A DNA stretch of 64,000 nt from Megamerina dolium (taxonomy: Eukaryota > Arthropoda > Insecta > Diptera > Megamerinidae), in contig OY978525.1 in NCBI GenBank assembly GCA_963854835.1, positions 63,717,355 through 63,781,354 of the forward strand, given 5' to 3'. Shown piece after piece: positions 1-10,440 of this stretch (the stretch's first letter is position 1; each line of letters starts with the position of its first letter). The notes under the pieces were generated by a model that made no database searches, was not told where the DNA came from, and saw only the letters and a list, made by a program, of their open reading frames with translations. Both the position numbers and the translations under genes were made by a program.

Positions 1-2
1 AA

Positions 3-1004
3 ACCGTCGAGAAAATAAAGAAACGATTTTATTGGGTTGGATGTCATGACCATGTCGCTGATTGGATTCGGAAGTGTAAGCAATGTGCAATGGCCAAAGG
101 TCCCACTAAGAAAAGTCTTGGTAAGATGCACCAATACATCGCGGGTGCTCCATTTGAGCGAATTGCTATGGACATAGCTGGGCCATTTCCAATAAGCAAT
201 GCAGGAAACAAGTATGTTCTGGTGGTCATAGATTACTTCAGTAAATGGCCTGAAGTATACCCCATTCCAAATCAGGAAGCTAGTACAGTTGCGGATGTAT
301 TCGTCAACCAATGGGTTACTCGTTTTGGTGTACCGATGGACTTACACTCGGACCAAGGTCGAAATTTCGAATCAGTTGTATTCCAAGAGATATGCCGTAT
401 GCTGGGTATATACAAAACTCGTACAACACCTTTGCATCCACAATCTGATGGCATGGTAGAACGATTTAACCGCACCTTGGAGGAATATTTGAGAAAAGTC
501 GTAGATAAATACCAAAGAGACTGGGATGTACATATACCAATGTTCCTCATGGCATATAGATGCGCACAACATGATACGACGGCTACTACACCGGCAATGG
601 CAATTTTTGGAAACGAGTTAAGACTGCCAGCTGATTTAAAATTTGGAGTTGTAACACCAACGAGATCAACCGAAGGAAATTATACTAGCGAAAAGCGGGA
701 ACAGTTGGATGAAGTACATCAGTTCATCAGAGAGCGGTCGCAGATGATAAGCGATAAGATGAAGGCCAGGTATGACTTGAAAGCAAATTCAAAAGGGTTC
801 TATGAAGGAGAGCTTGTAATGCTTCATAATCCACAACGAAAGAAAGGCCTGTCCCCTAAACTACAGACTCATTGGGAAGGACCATATGAGATTATAGCAA
901 AGATAAATGACGTAGGGTATCGTATTCAACGTGCCTGGAATAAAAGAGCAAAGTTTAAAGTAGTTCACTTAGAGCGACTTGCGCCATATCGAGGGGAAGT
1001 ATAA
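3..1004 (+). CDS. pol: Retrotransposon integrase (C-terminal part of pol), 5' partial
   Basis: The frame is open from base 3 to the TAA at 1002-1004; an internal ATG at 90 is not a start. The first ~30 residues end with the CKQC of the HHCC zinc-binding domain. The DDE core follows: Asp in MDIAGPF near residue 57, Asp in HSDQGRNFES near residue 117, and Glu in GMVERFNRT near residue 153. The 35 residues between the second Asp and the Glu are the classic D,D(35)E spacing. A GPY/F-type module (HWEGPYEIIAKIND) lies near the C-terminus. Integrase joins element cDNA to host DNA. All three catalytic acids are present here, whereas copy A3 has lost the Glu. Activity cannot be judged because protease, RT and gag lie outside the window. 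Confidence 0.92.
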   Translation, partial: TVEKIKKRFYWVGCHDHVADWIRKCKQCAMAKGPTKKSLGKMHQYIAGAPFERIAMDIAGPFPISNAGNKYVLVVIDYFSKWPEVYPIPNQEASTVADVFVNQWVTRFGVPMDLHSDQGRNFESVVFQEICRMLGIYKTRTTPLHPQSDGMVERFNRTLEEYLRKVVDKYQRDWDVHIPMFLMAYRCAQHDTTATTPAMAIFGNELRLPADLKFGVVTPTRSTEGNYTSEKREQLDEVHQFIRERSQMISDKMKARYDLKANSKGFYEGELVMLHNPQRKKGLSPKLQTHWEGPYEIIAKINDVGYRIQRAWNKRAKFKVVHLERLAPYRGEV

Positions 1005-1030
1005 AAACTTGTTCGGGACGAACAAGGTTA

Positions 1031-1042
1031 AGAGGAGGGCAG
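1031..1042 (+). other. Polypurine tract of element A1
   Basis: An almost pure purine run (AGAGGAGGGCAG) directly abuts the TG that opens the 3' LTR. This is the standard place for the plus-strand primer of reverse transcription. The same run occurs on the minus strand next to the LTR at 11266-11702. Confidence 0.75.
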
Positions 1043-1479
1043 TGTAACGAGTATCGATAGTTGATTACTCATCACTATTGTGACTGACACTATTGGCAGC
1101 ATCGAAACGAATGTCAACAAAAAGAAATAAGCGATAACCAGAACAAGCCAACGAGAAAGGAAGAGAAGAATCTCGATAACGGAAGATTCTGGGGTGTTGC
1201 CAACAGAGTATAAATAGAGCCAGTGTTGAGAAGAAAAATCAATCTAATACCGAACGTGATTGCGAAAACATTGATACAGAGGCAAAAGTTGCAAGTACAT
1301 TAGAGTGTTATTGTAAATAGTTGATTATAAACAGAGTTGATTGTAAATAGTGTTTATTAAATAAATTGTTGCTGTATATAGTTGTATAAAATAAGTGTTG
1401 CAGTTATCATTAACAGAATCCAGTGATCGAACAAGGTAATTCAAATAGAATTAAACGCTCACAGAATAAAAACGTAACA
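1043..1479 (+). repeat. 3' LTR of element A1 (437 bp)
   Basis: It begins TGTAACGAGT and ends GTAACA, and has exactly the length (437 bp) of both LTRs of copy A3. A TATAAATA box lies at 1209-1216 and an AATAAA-type signal near 1465, so the LTR carries its own promoter and poly(A) elements. Confidence 0.92.
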
Positions 1480-1489
1480 ATATATATGC

Positions 1490-1541
1490 TCAGCTCAGAG
1501 GTTAATGTGTTCGTCTTCTGATCTGTAGGGGCTTTAAGTGC

Positions 1542-1628
<87 letters not shown>
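1490..1628 (+). mobile_element. Internally deleted tRNA-derived SINE with (AT)n tail
   Basis: Bases 1490-1527 match the tRNA-like head of the SINEs at 32233-32599 and 59133-59496 (AGCTCAGAGGTTA..., GATCTGTAG). Bases 1528-1546 match their 3' end (GGGCTTTAAGTGCCACAT). The ~300-bp middle is absent. The tail is now a pure AT repeat instead of the AAATA-rich tail of the other copies. Orientation is plus, opposite to the two full copies. Confidence 0.75.
1544..1628. repeat. (AT)n microsatellite, about 42 units
   Basis: An uninterrupted AT dinucleotide run, apparently the expanded tail of the deleted SINE. The next base (1629) is the first base of a family A LTR fragment, so that element probably inserted at an ATAT site within the run. 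Confidence 0.97.
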
Positions 1629-1632
<4 letters not shown>

Positions 1633-1692
1633 ACATTTTTATTTTGGAGCGTTTAATTGCCTTCGAATAAATCCTGTTCGATCACTGGATTC

Positions 1693-3420
1693 GTTCCGAA
1701 CAAGTTCCTCTACTTCCCGCTGATATGGCGCGAGACGCTCCAAGTGCACTATTTAAAATTTTGCTCTTTTATTCCAGGCACGTTGAGTACGATACACTAC
1801 GTCATTAATTTTTGTTATTATATCATATGGACCTTCCCAATGAATCTGTAGTTTATCAGGCGTTTGTTTCGTTGTGGATTATGAAACAATACAAGCTCTC
1901 TTTCACAAAACCCTTTGGAATTTGCTCTAAAATCTTACCGGGCCTTCGTCTTATCGCTTATCATCTGCGACCGGTCTCTGACGCTGGTTGACGAATACAT
2001 CGGCAATTGTACTAGCTTCTTCATGTGGAAAGGAGTATACTTCAGGCCATTTACTGAAATAATCTATACCCATCAGAATATACTTGTTCCCTGCATTACT
2101 TATTGGAAATGTTCCAGCTATGTCCATTGCAATTCGGTCAAATAGAGCACCCACAGTGTATTGATGCAGTTTCCTACAACTTTCCTTAGTTGGACTTTTG
2201 GCCATTGTTCATACCTTCGAATTCAATCAAACGTGATCATGGCATCCAACCCAATAAAATCAGTTTTTTTATTTTCTCGACGGTTTTAGTAATGCCAAAA
2301 TTCTCTCCACTGAAAGCATTGTGTCGTTAGTGATTTTTCCATCTTCACTTTCCCATGTTCGGAATAAACATCCTTCTCGTAAGTGCAGGCTTTACCACTG
2401 CGCCCAGTATGCCTTTGCTATTGGACTCTCATTAGCCATTTCTTGCCAATCTGGACGTAAGCCGTGCTCCTTGTATTCCATAATTTTTACGAGATCTGGA
2501 TCGTTCCGCTGATCTTCTTGCACTCGTTCGGTAGTCTATGACTCCTCCGGCCAGTAGCCACTTTGCAGATCAAGAGTTGAAAATCACTTCGCACCAGATA
2601 GCGTGTCCAGAGTGTCATCGATTCTCGGCAGTGGATAGGTGTCTTTTTTCGTATTATTTAGCTTTCTATAATCCACACAGAATCGAGTACTTAAATCCTT
2701 CTTCTTTACCAACACAACTGGTGAACTCCATGGATTCGCTGATGGTTCAATAACATCTTCTGCATATCAGTAATCAACTAAATGCCTTCATCTCCTTTGG
2801 TCAATGGAACTCGTCGTGGTGCTTGACGAATTGGTCTAGAATCACCGGTGTCAATGTTATGTTTCATGATGGTTGTTCGTCCACCAGTTTTTCCATTTGA
2901 TGAAAATATTGAACGGTACTTCTCCAATAGCTGTAAGGCCTTTTGTTTTTGTTGTTTGGTAAGCACACCTGCTCTTTCTTCCATTTGAATTCCGCTCTGA
3001 TAGTTTCTGATCTTCCACTTTTCGCAGTAACTTCCTGGCAGCACCTGTCCTTTCTTCACAACCAAAGCGCAGTATCAGTTGATTTAAATCTAACGCAAAT
3101 CCATTATGAATCATAAAATCAATGCAAATATTACGTCATTGATGATGTCGGCCACAATGAATTCATGTCCCCATGTGCGTTTTCCAATAGATACTCGTTT
3201 CTATATCTTACTCAGAATTTGTACATCTTCACCACTTGCTGTACGCAATTTTATTCTCATCCAAAACCTATTTACAAAATTGATCTAGTAGTATACAGTA
3301 TCCAGGGTTAACATGAACTCGATATTGCTTGTCACACGCTGTAGTTGTTAAATGTGAATGATAGGCTAACCCACTGATGGAATCAGTTTACGCCCCGCTG
3401 AACTAGCTCGATTTAGTTTA
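1693..3420 (-). pseudogene. pol: pol remnant (protease region, RT N-terminus, broken integrase)
   Basis: Minus-strand pieces are recognisable but in different frames. Around 2650-2760 is an RT fragment reading [13 protein letters not shown] and FCVDYRKLN. Upstream of it, 2778-3065 encodes the protease-RT linker (KHNIDTGDSRPIRQAPRR). At 1951-2205 is an integrase start with the first catalytic Asp (MDIAGTFPISN). It then jumps from DVFVNQ straight to the distal sequence, removing the second Asp and the Glu. Bases 1700-1950 hold a degraded integrase C-terminus. Many stops and frame changes mean it is not functional. The identity rests on resemblance to copies A1 and A3. Confidence 0.75.
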
Positions 3421-3469
3421 ACAATTGTTTTGTGTTAGTGGAGCAATCGCTGTCCACTTTATTCTCCTT

Positions 3470-3900
3470 CTTTTGTTTTCCTGGAGAATTCGATCTTAAA
3501 CGTTTTCGTCGTAGATGGCAATTATGCGCCATGTGTCCTGGTTTGTCGCAAATGAAGCACTTACCTGTAAATTTATTTACCCGTCGACTTGTCTTGCTTC
3601 AGGTTGCACTACTGACTTGAATGCCTGACACATTGCTTCAACCAGATCTGATGTTTCTAATTCTGCTTCTGTCGATACATAAAACTGGCGGCTTCATACG
3701 TCAAAGCACTACTGACTGTTTCAGCATATGTATTCCTTGATGACATGACTAGGGCAAGCTTAATCTCTCCATTATGTATACCGTCTATGAATGCCTCTAT
3801 TTTTATTCTCCCGATGAATTCTTCCGAATTTCCAGAGAACTCAAGACGACATAACCACTCAATGCCGGAAGCGAATTCCTGAATTGTTGTTCTTCAGTTA
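3470..3900 (-). pseudogene. gag: gag remnant with a zinc-knuckle
   Basis: On the minus strand this matches the C-terminal half of the A3 gag. There is a CCHC-like knuckle region near 3500-3570 and sequence matching the capsid-like domain (for example FSGNSEEF-like residues) near 3820-3860. Stops and frame changes are frequent. The homology stops near 3900, so the gag N-terminus and 5' LTR are gone. Confidence 0.65.
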
Positions 3901-3905
3901 GTCGA

Positions 3906-4135
3906 AAGATGGCATCGTGTTTTTAAGAGTGGTATTCTTTTCATCGGTAAAGAGGACTGGGTCAACAATTCTGGTCCAACTCACAAATACACTTGCAAAA
4001 GATACGCCCTGTAGAGACTTCTTGGCATTCCACAAATACTCCTATTGTCAACAAAGACTTACCTTCATCAACACACGTTTAAATGAGGAACAACAACGAG
4101 AAGCCGTCCCTGACTGAACCATATAACGGCCCGTA
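3906..4135. other. Unassigned junction; possible plus-strand integrase C-terminal scrap
   Basis: This stretch separates A2 from the BEL-1 element. The only hint of coding is on the plus strand at about 4099-4160: a ~20-residue run containing EPYNGPYEV followed by a stop, which resembles the GPY/F motif of Gypsy integrases. It is too short to be sure. Nothing else is recognisable. Confidence 0.3.
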
Positions 4136-4494
4136 CGAAGTAGCCGACAAAAGTGGCTAACGATAATAAAAAAAATCTGATTCCGCACAAACTATATTAT
4201 ATGAAATTTTATTTAGGTCCGATTTTGGCCATAGCAAAAGTTAAAGTGAATGTTCGTTAATATTACGTACTAGTAAGTAGTCTAGAGTAGCAAAAAATTA
4301 TAAAACAACGGGAAAATAAACAGAGAAAGAAAAGGCAAATTACGACAATGTATGACTTTAGATTAAGAATACACATATTTGAATAGTGTGACCAGATGAC
4401 ATACATACTGGATTATTAAATTGAGTAAAAGAAATTATATTTGATAGTTGTTAAAAATAAACTGTTTTACTGCTATATCAGGTGCTGCTCCGAA
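4136..4494 (-). repeat. 3' LTR of BEL-1 (left boundary approximate)
   Basis: The segment shared with the 5' LTR stub is clear at 4155-4212. On the minus strand the LTR follows the purine-rich run ACGGGGGGAGGA (about 4495-4507). The expected terminal TG appears mutated to CG, and the left terminus is blurred. Confidence 0.6.
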
Positions 4495-4499
4495 CGTCC

Positions 4500-5700
4500 T
4501 CCCCCCGTTGAAACGACAGGCTTCCAACAGAATCTTGAACCCGAAGGATGCACAACTTGTTAACTGCTCGACGTGTAATGCCAGTGGATGTTCGTAGAAC
4601 GGCTACTCTTGCAACACCTTCTGCTCCATTAATAATTTCCATGACACGCGCTAAAGGCCATTTGAGAGGCGCTGAATTTTCATCATTGATTTGGATGCCA
4701 GCCTGAGGCTTACGCCACTTAGCGCTCTGCTACAGTATAGTAAGATATTCTTTACTCCACCGCTTCTAGAAGACTTGTTGAATGTAGGTGACGCGCTGCC
4801 AGCGATCAAGTCGATTGTAATTCAGAAGCGTTAGGTTAGGTTCAGGGAGAGCTCTAAGAGCGCCACCAATGAGAAAATGTCCAGGTGTCAGTACATTAAT
4901 CTCTTCTGGGTTTTCTGAAAAGGGTACAAGCGGTCGAAAATTAATAACTGCTGCGATTTGACATACCAAAGTGCGCAATTCTTCAAAACCAAGAATCGAT
5001 GAGCCAACGGAACGATAAAAGTGCTGCTTTGCCATTTTTACTGCCGCCTCCAACCAAAATGTGGTGATCGAGGAGGTATGAAACGCAAATCAAATCCATT
5101 TTCGAGGCAGTGAGCATGAATCTGGGTACATGCTTCTCGCTAAGAAATAGTTCTCGTAGGTCCCTCAGCTCGTTTTTAGCGCCTACGAAGTTCGTAACGT
5201 TATCAGACTAAATGCAGCTTGGTATTCCACGAGCTGCTATAAAGCGTTTGAGGGCATTAAGAAAGGCACCTGTTGCGAGATCCTTCACCAGCTGCATCCA
5301 TACAGCCTTTGTTGCGAAGCAAATGAAGATGCTAACGTAGCATTTTTGCGGCGACTTTTTACGCATTTCAGGCTTGTAATAAAATGGCCCGCAGTAGTCT
5401 ACACCAGTAACGATAAAGGCGCGAGATGCCTGGATGCGCTCTTTAGGAAAGTCTGCCATGATATGTTCGACCAGCCTTAGTCTCGATCTGCAGCATATAA
5501 TGCATTTTCGCAGAATTTGCGCAATGGTTTTTCTGCCACCGATAGGCCAGAACTGTATCCTAATTGAAGCAAGTAGGGACTGAGGACCTGCATGGTGATG
5601 TTTTCGATTAAAGTAGTTGATTATCCCTGACGTTAATGGATAATTCTTTGGCAAAATGATTGGATGTTGCGCCTCAAAGTCCAACATTGAATTCCTTAAA
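4500..5700 (-). pseudogene. pol: BEL/Pao integrase region of pol, broken
   Basis: The pieces are typical of BEL/Pao integrase. A zinc-binding and first-Asp region (CIICC, VTGVDYCGPFYY) lies in 5208-5687. The second Asp (SDNVTNFVGAKNELRDL) lies at about 5150-5210, right after an in-frame TAG. The distal part (EAAVKMAKQHF..., LTPGHFLIGGAL, DRWQRV) lies in 4766-5053. A C-terminal domain with a stop runs to about 4510. The usual SDNGTNF reads SDNVTNF here. At least one stop and one frameshift separate the catalytic parts, so it is dead. Confidence 0.85.
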
Positions 5701-7190
5701 CGACCACCAACTCGAATGAGTCCAAAGTCGTCCAGAAATGGCGATAACGAAACAATTTGGCTTGAGGCGTGGACAAAGTTGTTCTTCTTCAGAGCGGCGT
5801 ATTCTGCGCTCTTTGGATAAGGCGAATGAGCGGTGCTTTATTGATGTTTATAAATTTGTGTATGTAGCCGAAGATACGCTGCATTATAATGAACGAATTG
5901 ATATATTTGAATGAGAGTGAAATGTCAACTCGATCATTCGATATTAGCACGACCTTTCGACGAGTTTCTGGCAACTGAGTCTGATACACGCATGATTGTG
6001 GCCAAAAACTTTTACCATTTTGTAAAAATGGCTCATTTGGATAGAATGTCGGCTGGATTCATAGACGTGGGTACATAACGCCACTGCATGCCTTGCGTAA
6101 TTTGTTGTATGGCGGTGATTCGATTGGCGACGAATACGTTGAATTTTGAAGACTCCTCCTGCAGCCATGAGAGAACTACTGACAAGTCTGACCAACAATA
6201 AAAAACAGTCAAAAATATTAATTTTTACCAATTCAGCTACTAATTGCGCAAGCAGAGCGGCAACGCAAAGTTCTAATTTGGTCACGGTGAGAGTTTTCAA
6301 AGGGGCAACGCGGGCTTTAGAGCATAGCAGGTGAACTTGAATACAGTCATCTTTGATTGAGCGAACGTAAATACAGGCGCCGTATGCTTCCAGGCTGGCA
6401 TCGCAAAATGCGTGTATTTCAACTGTAGTTCCAAGCTGAAGAGCGTATCATGGGAATGATGTGTGTTGTAGATCGGCGAAATCGTTGCAAAAGGCTGACC
6501 ATGCTATATCAATGGACTGTGGTAAGCTCTCATCCCAATCGAGCTTATCTCTTCACATCCGCTGCATGAGAATTTTAGCCGTAGTCATAGTAGGGCTAAT
6601 CAGTCCAAGCGGGTCGTAACAGCGAGCAATGTTTCTTCCTGATGCAACCTGGGGTGTAAATGTGAACAAAAAATTATCTGTGAATGGATTCCAAACGAGC
6701 CCTAAAGTCTTGGTAATTGAGCTGCCTTCATTAAATCTGAGAAAGCTTTCTCTATCAGCTTCAGGAATTTCGCGAAAAACGTTCGAGTTGTTGGAACACC
6801 ACTTCCTTAACTGAAAACGGCCTGCAGCAAGGAGGCTAGTTGTTTGCTGCCTAATTTGTTGTACTTCCTCTATTGAGCTAAGATCATCTACGTAGAAATC
6901 GCGGAAGACTGTTTGCGAACCCATCGGGTAAGCTGAGGATTCATCTGACGCTAGCTGATGCATTGTCCGTATAGCGAGAAACGCAGCAGGCTTGGTGCAG
7001 TATGTAACGGTGTCTAACTTGTAGATGCGCATTCCATCTTCTGGAGAATTCCGCCAGAATACGCATTGTAGCATATTGTCTGGTACAGTTACGCGAATAC
7101 ACCTATACATTTTACAAATGTCCCCAGTGAGTGCAATTGTAAACGTACGAAAGCGAACAAGGATATGAAAAAGCTTGGGCTGAATGGCAG
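5700..7190 (-). pseudogene. pol: BEL/Pao reverse transcriptase and RNase H region, broken
   Basis: The best frame is 6553-7110 and carries the RT catalytic FYVDDL motif followed by CYDPLGLISP, a hallmark of BEL/Pao RT-RNase H sequence. A piece at 5944-6300 starts with KLELCVAALLAQLV, the conserved start of the BEL/Pao RNase H region, then degenerates. Between and after these are stops and frame changes. At about 7190 the N-terminal RT is joined almost directly to gag zinc-finger sequence, so protease and the RT fingers are deleted. Confidence 0.82.
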
Positions 7191-7967
7191 CGTTACAGTT
7201 ATGGCGTTAGCATGGGTTGTTGTTGACTGTGAAGCTACCACTTGACTATTGACGAAAGCTGAGGGTAAACGATCAAAATGTAAAAGTGTGTGATGCTTTG
7301 AAGGGCATTTTCGACAAGAACCAGATTTACATTATCTCATCTGATGACCGTTCTTCAAACAGTTTAGACAGAGCGAAAGTTTCTTAACTTTTTCTGAGGA
7401 AGATTAGCCGACAGATTTTCAAACCATTGGCAATGGTAGATTAAATGCTCAGCGCAACCACCCAGTGAGGTATTCGAGACAATAAATGATTTTCTTTGAT
7501 TTATACTTACGGTTTTATTGATCTTGCCAACTGCATCAGCTTGCGCTTGCATTGCATGCTCTATGTTCTCAAGCGTTCGACACCGCTTCTCTAAAAATGC
7601 AGCCAATGATGTCCATGATGGTAGCTCACTTAATGGACAACTTTCTTCCCATTTTGGTTGAGTTACCTTGTCTAATTTCTGCATTACAAATTGCACCACT
7701 ATGCATTCTGCTATTTGTTCTTTGGAACCAAGCGACTGTAACGCGCATATGTGCGAAGTGACCTTGCCTGTAAACTTTCGCAGCTTGCCGAAGGTAGTAT
7801 CTGCCTTGTCCATCCAACGACCTCAACTTATGTGAGGCGACCTCAAGGCGACTAAACATGGCTTGTATTTTTAGCCTCAAAAAAACCACCCGATCTGGAG
7901 GCGACTGGCCACCCGAAGTTGCTGAATCTTTCCCAGCTGGGGCACCATTGGTATGTGCCACCGACAT
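7190..7967 (-). pseudogene. gag: BEL/Pao gag, broken
   Basis: The likely start is the ATG at 7967. It is followed by a helical region (RLKIQAMFSRLEVASHKLRSL) and, in another frame (7364-7813), the BEL gag core (FVMQKLDKVTQPKWEE, WTSLAAFLEKRCRTLE). The end holds Cys/His clusters including CRKCPSKHHTLLH at about 7290, with an in-frame stop just before it. One frameshift in the first third and one stop near the zinc region break the frame. Confidence 0.8.
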
Positions 7968-8317
7968 TATAAAATTACCAAGAAAAAATGAAAAGAGGTT
8001 AGCTGATCAACGCAATAGCACACGAAAAATGTCCAAACTTCATCCACTAAACCGTTCAAGAAAATAGCGGCACACGATATAATGGCGCTTATATATTACG
8101 GCTTGCACGTGTAACGGTTTCTAAATAATGACGCCACAAAATGTCGCAGAATTTTCCATACAGGTTGACAAGCGATATGTATTTGTTATTATACACACCA
8201 ACAACTATTCAGTCGACGTTGCACAATAATGTTAATTTTACTTTTCTTCGAACGATATTTTATTATGATTTTTAATAAGTTAATATGATTGCCTTTTTTC
8301 TTAAAGCACACGGCAAT

Positions 8318-8411
8318 CACTCCGGGGTCACCAAATGTTGAGTTAGCAAGCCTTTTTGCTAACGTTAATAAAAAATCTTATTCCGCGCAAACTATATTAT
8401 ATGAAATTTTT
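8318..8411 (-). repeat. 5' LTR stub (8336-8411) and primer-binding site (8318-8333) of BEL-1
   Basis: On the minus strand the LTR ends CTCAACA, then TTTGGTGACCCCGGAGTG follows. TGGTGACCCCGGAGTG resembles the complement of a tRNA-Trp 3' end, with mismatches. Only 76 bp of LTR survive. Sequence beyond 8411 does not match the 3' LTR. Bases 8068-8317 are the element leader with no ORF, and 8412-8489 hold nothing recognisable. Confidence 0.7.
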
Positions 8412-8905
8412 GTGGAGTAGTTTCACCAATGTGAAAAATTGATAGTTTTTTTTTAACAAATTAGTTAACTTTACAAATTAGAATCTAAATACAGTGAAAA
8501 CTCCCGTGAGCGGACGTCCACGAGACCAGTGAAAATATGCGCCTGGGGGAGAATTCGGAGAAATACATCATGTACGTATGAATGATGTATGGACGTATGT
8601 ACATAAGTACAGAATCTGATTTAATAAATAATACTGCCAAATAATATATGTATGTACGAGTATGTATTTTATATCCATGAAAAATAACTCAATTGGCGTC
8701 ACATTCTTAGAAGTTAATTAAGCTTTCTTGCAAAATGTATATTTTCAATTTTATAGTAATAAAATTTTAGTGTATTCTAAATTTGAAGAAAATCAATCTA
8801 TTTGAGCTGAACAAATTGGTGAATTATCGACTGCTTAATGTTGGCTTGCTTGCACTTCAATTGCATATTTTCCAACCGACTTTCTAAGTTGTTTAAATTA
8901 TGAAA

Positions 8906-9910
8906 CTATACAAACTCATCTCTGGCAATTTGTTTCAATCGATCAATATGTTTAAATGCTTTATAATACGAATATATTGAATTAGTTGTTTGAATGTTAA
9001 GCTCTTCCTCTGAAACACTTTGTATATCTTCAATGTAATTTTGATTTTTAAAATCAATTTCAATAGTATCATCTTGAGTACATACAATGCTCTCGATGTT
9101 TAAAAAATCATCAATAGTTTGTTCATTTGATTCGACCTCTGGCTGTAATAGTGAAAGGGTTGATAATGATAGATCATTCTCAGTATCAAATTCTTCAGAA
9201 TCGTGTATGGGGTCTATAAACGCTGCTTTACGAAAACAGCTTTTAACCGTTGCTGCTTCCACTTTATCTCTAGATGCTTTAATAAAAGAAAAAGCGTCAA
9301 GTACATTAATAGATCATAACAACTCTAATGCTGATTTAGCTGCGTTAATTTTTTATGTTGTCTTGATCTAAGGATTGGCTACACTAAACTACTTCAGGAC
9401 TTTGCAGATAAAAACTATAGTCAAATTTGTCAAATTTAGTTCTCTAGGATGAGATGCTGCATTATCCAAAAATAAAGAAATATTCCGTTTTTGGCATCTC
9501 ATTTTCTTATCCAATTGCTGCAATCACGGGTCATCCACGCCCATTTGTGGAATTTCCAAATAGCCGATAATTCTTTGATTGGAGTGTTTTTGAAAGCTCG
9601 AGGATGGGCCGTTTTTCCTATGACTAACACCATTTCTTTTTCCCCTTTCCTTAGATAGTTTACCACCAAAATATTTTTCGGATTTTAAGGCGAATGTTTT
9701 ATCAGGCAGTGCACGGAAAAAGAGGACGCTCTCATCTGCATTATAAATGTCTTCCGGTTTGTAACCACGCAGCATAGATGGAAGTTTTTCATTAAATTGG
9801 TGTTTAGCATCGGCTAGACATGTGTTTAGCCGATATACATACTGTGAATGCCAATTTGAAAGTTTCTGATAGATTTCCGGTTTCGTGCTTTTTGTACATT
9901 CTCATATCAA
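8906..9910 (-). pseudogene. Pogo/Tigger DDE transposase, decayed
   Basis: The piece at 9524-9775 contains YKPEDIYNADES with FFRALPDKTFALK and KLSKERGKRNG. This is the first catalytic Asp region of Tigger transposases. In another frame near 9420-9470, FLDNAASHPRELNL supplies the second Asp. The acidic C-terminal tail is at 8906-9262. Stops and frameshifts separate the parts. The N-terminal helix-turn-helix and CENP-B-type DNA-binding domains, expected at 9910-10250, are not recognisable. Confidence 0.82.
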
Positions 9911-10309
9911 ATACAGTGTAATTTGTTTTTACTCTCTCTATAACAGAAAGTGATAGTAAAATAACAATCCTAATGACTAAGGTAAACTAGGGGAATCACT
10001 TATTCAAGTAATATTCAGATTGACTGTGGCTGCAACATTGCAACAAGTGTCACCACTTAGATTTCATGGTTTCTTATGTGTGAAGCGCGAATTGAGTGCA
10101 ATACGACGACAATTAGCGCAGTCGTCGACTTCAATCTATTTCTATTTTGACATGCAACAAAATGAATCTGCGCAGTAAATCTGTTTACTATGTACTTAAC
10201 GATTTCAGTGATTGTTATTCTATATTTTTTTACGAAGGTGCTTTTCATCCTCATGTGAGAGATGCCATGTCAAATTGTCAATAAATGTAGTGTCCGTGTT
10301 CGCTCAAGG

Positions 10310-10342
10310 GAGTGTCCACCAATTGAGTGTTGGTGGACACTC
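10310..10342. repeat. Perfect 13-bp inverted repeat with 7-bp loop, inside the Tigger right end
   Basis: GAGTGTCCACCAA (10310-10322) and TTGGTGGACACTC (10330-10342) are exact reverse complements around TTGAGTG. The stem contains the GTGTCC motif that recurs at 10289, 10398 and 10414, so it may be paired transposase-binding sites. Confidence 0.85.
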
Positions 10343-10440
10343 AACACAAATCATAACAAACAACTTGGGACTAAGAAATTTGTCCGGTCAAGAAAGGTGT
10401 CCGCCTGTGGGAAGTGTCCGCGACTAGTGTTTTTACTGTA

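Larger units (their letters stand above)
1..1479 (+). mobile_element. Family A Gypsy-superfamily LTR retrotransposon, copy A1 (3' part, cut by window edge)
   Basis: The left window edge cuts this element inside pol. What remains is the end of the integrase, a purine-rich tract at 1031-1042 and a complete 3' LTR at 1043-1479. Related pieces occur at 1629-3905, 11266-15115 and 29324-30466, so this is a local family, called A here. The base after the LTR starts an ATAT run, matching the ATAT duplication of copy A3. A leucine-tRNA primer site in the sister copies suggests an mdg3-like branch, but I do not claim the lineage. Confidence 0.9.
1629..3905 (-). mobile_element. Family A relative, copy A2, heavily decayed
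   Basis: Read on the minus strand it retains, in order, gag zinc-knuckle sequence, protease-region remnants, the start of RT, the integrase start and end, and then about 64 bp of LTR (1629-1692). It is clearly more diverged from A1 and A3 than they are from each other. Missing parts include most of the LTR and the polypurine tract (joined at about 1692/1693), the integrase core (about 1975) and most of RT and RNase H. No second LTR is seen at the right side. Confidence 0.8.
4136..8411 (-). mobile_element. BEL/Pao LTR retrotransposon BEL-1, decayed
   Basis: Minus-strand order is 5' LTR stub (8336-8411), primer site (8318-8333), leader, gag (7190-7967), RT/RNase H (about 5700-7190), integrase (about 4500-5700), and 3' LTR (about 4136-4494). 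Shared LTR sequence at 4160-4210 and 8355-8411 (AAACTATATTATATGAAATTT) proves the pair. The 5' LTR breaks off after 76 bp, and the protease plus RT N-terminus are deleted. The exact left end is uncertain. Confidence 0.85.
8492..10438 (-). mobile_element. Tigger/pogo-type DNA transposon with TA duplications
   Basis: The ends are imperfect terminal inverted repeats: CAGTGAAAACTCC at the left and, reverse-complemented, CAGTAAAAACAC at the right. Each is flanked by TA (8490-8491, 10439-10440), the target duplication of the Tc1/mariner/pogo group. GTCCGC-like motifs recur just inside both ends. Internal minus-strand remnants are DDE transposase of the pogo/Tigger type. Confidence 0.88.

Noticed and set aside
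1538..1723. Plus-strand ORF made of Tyr-Ile repeats
   Set aside because: It is only the translation of the (AT)n microsatellite.
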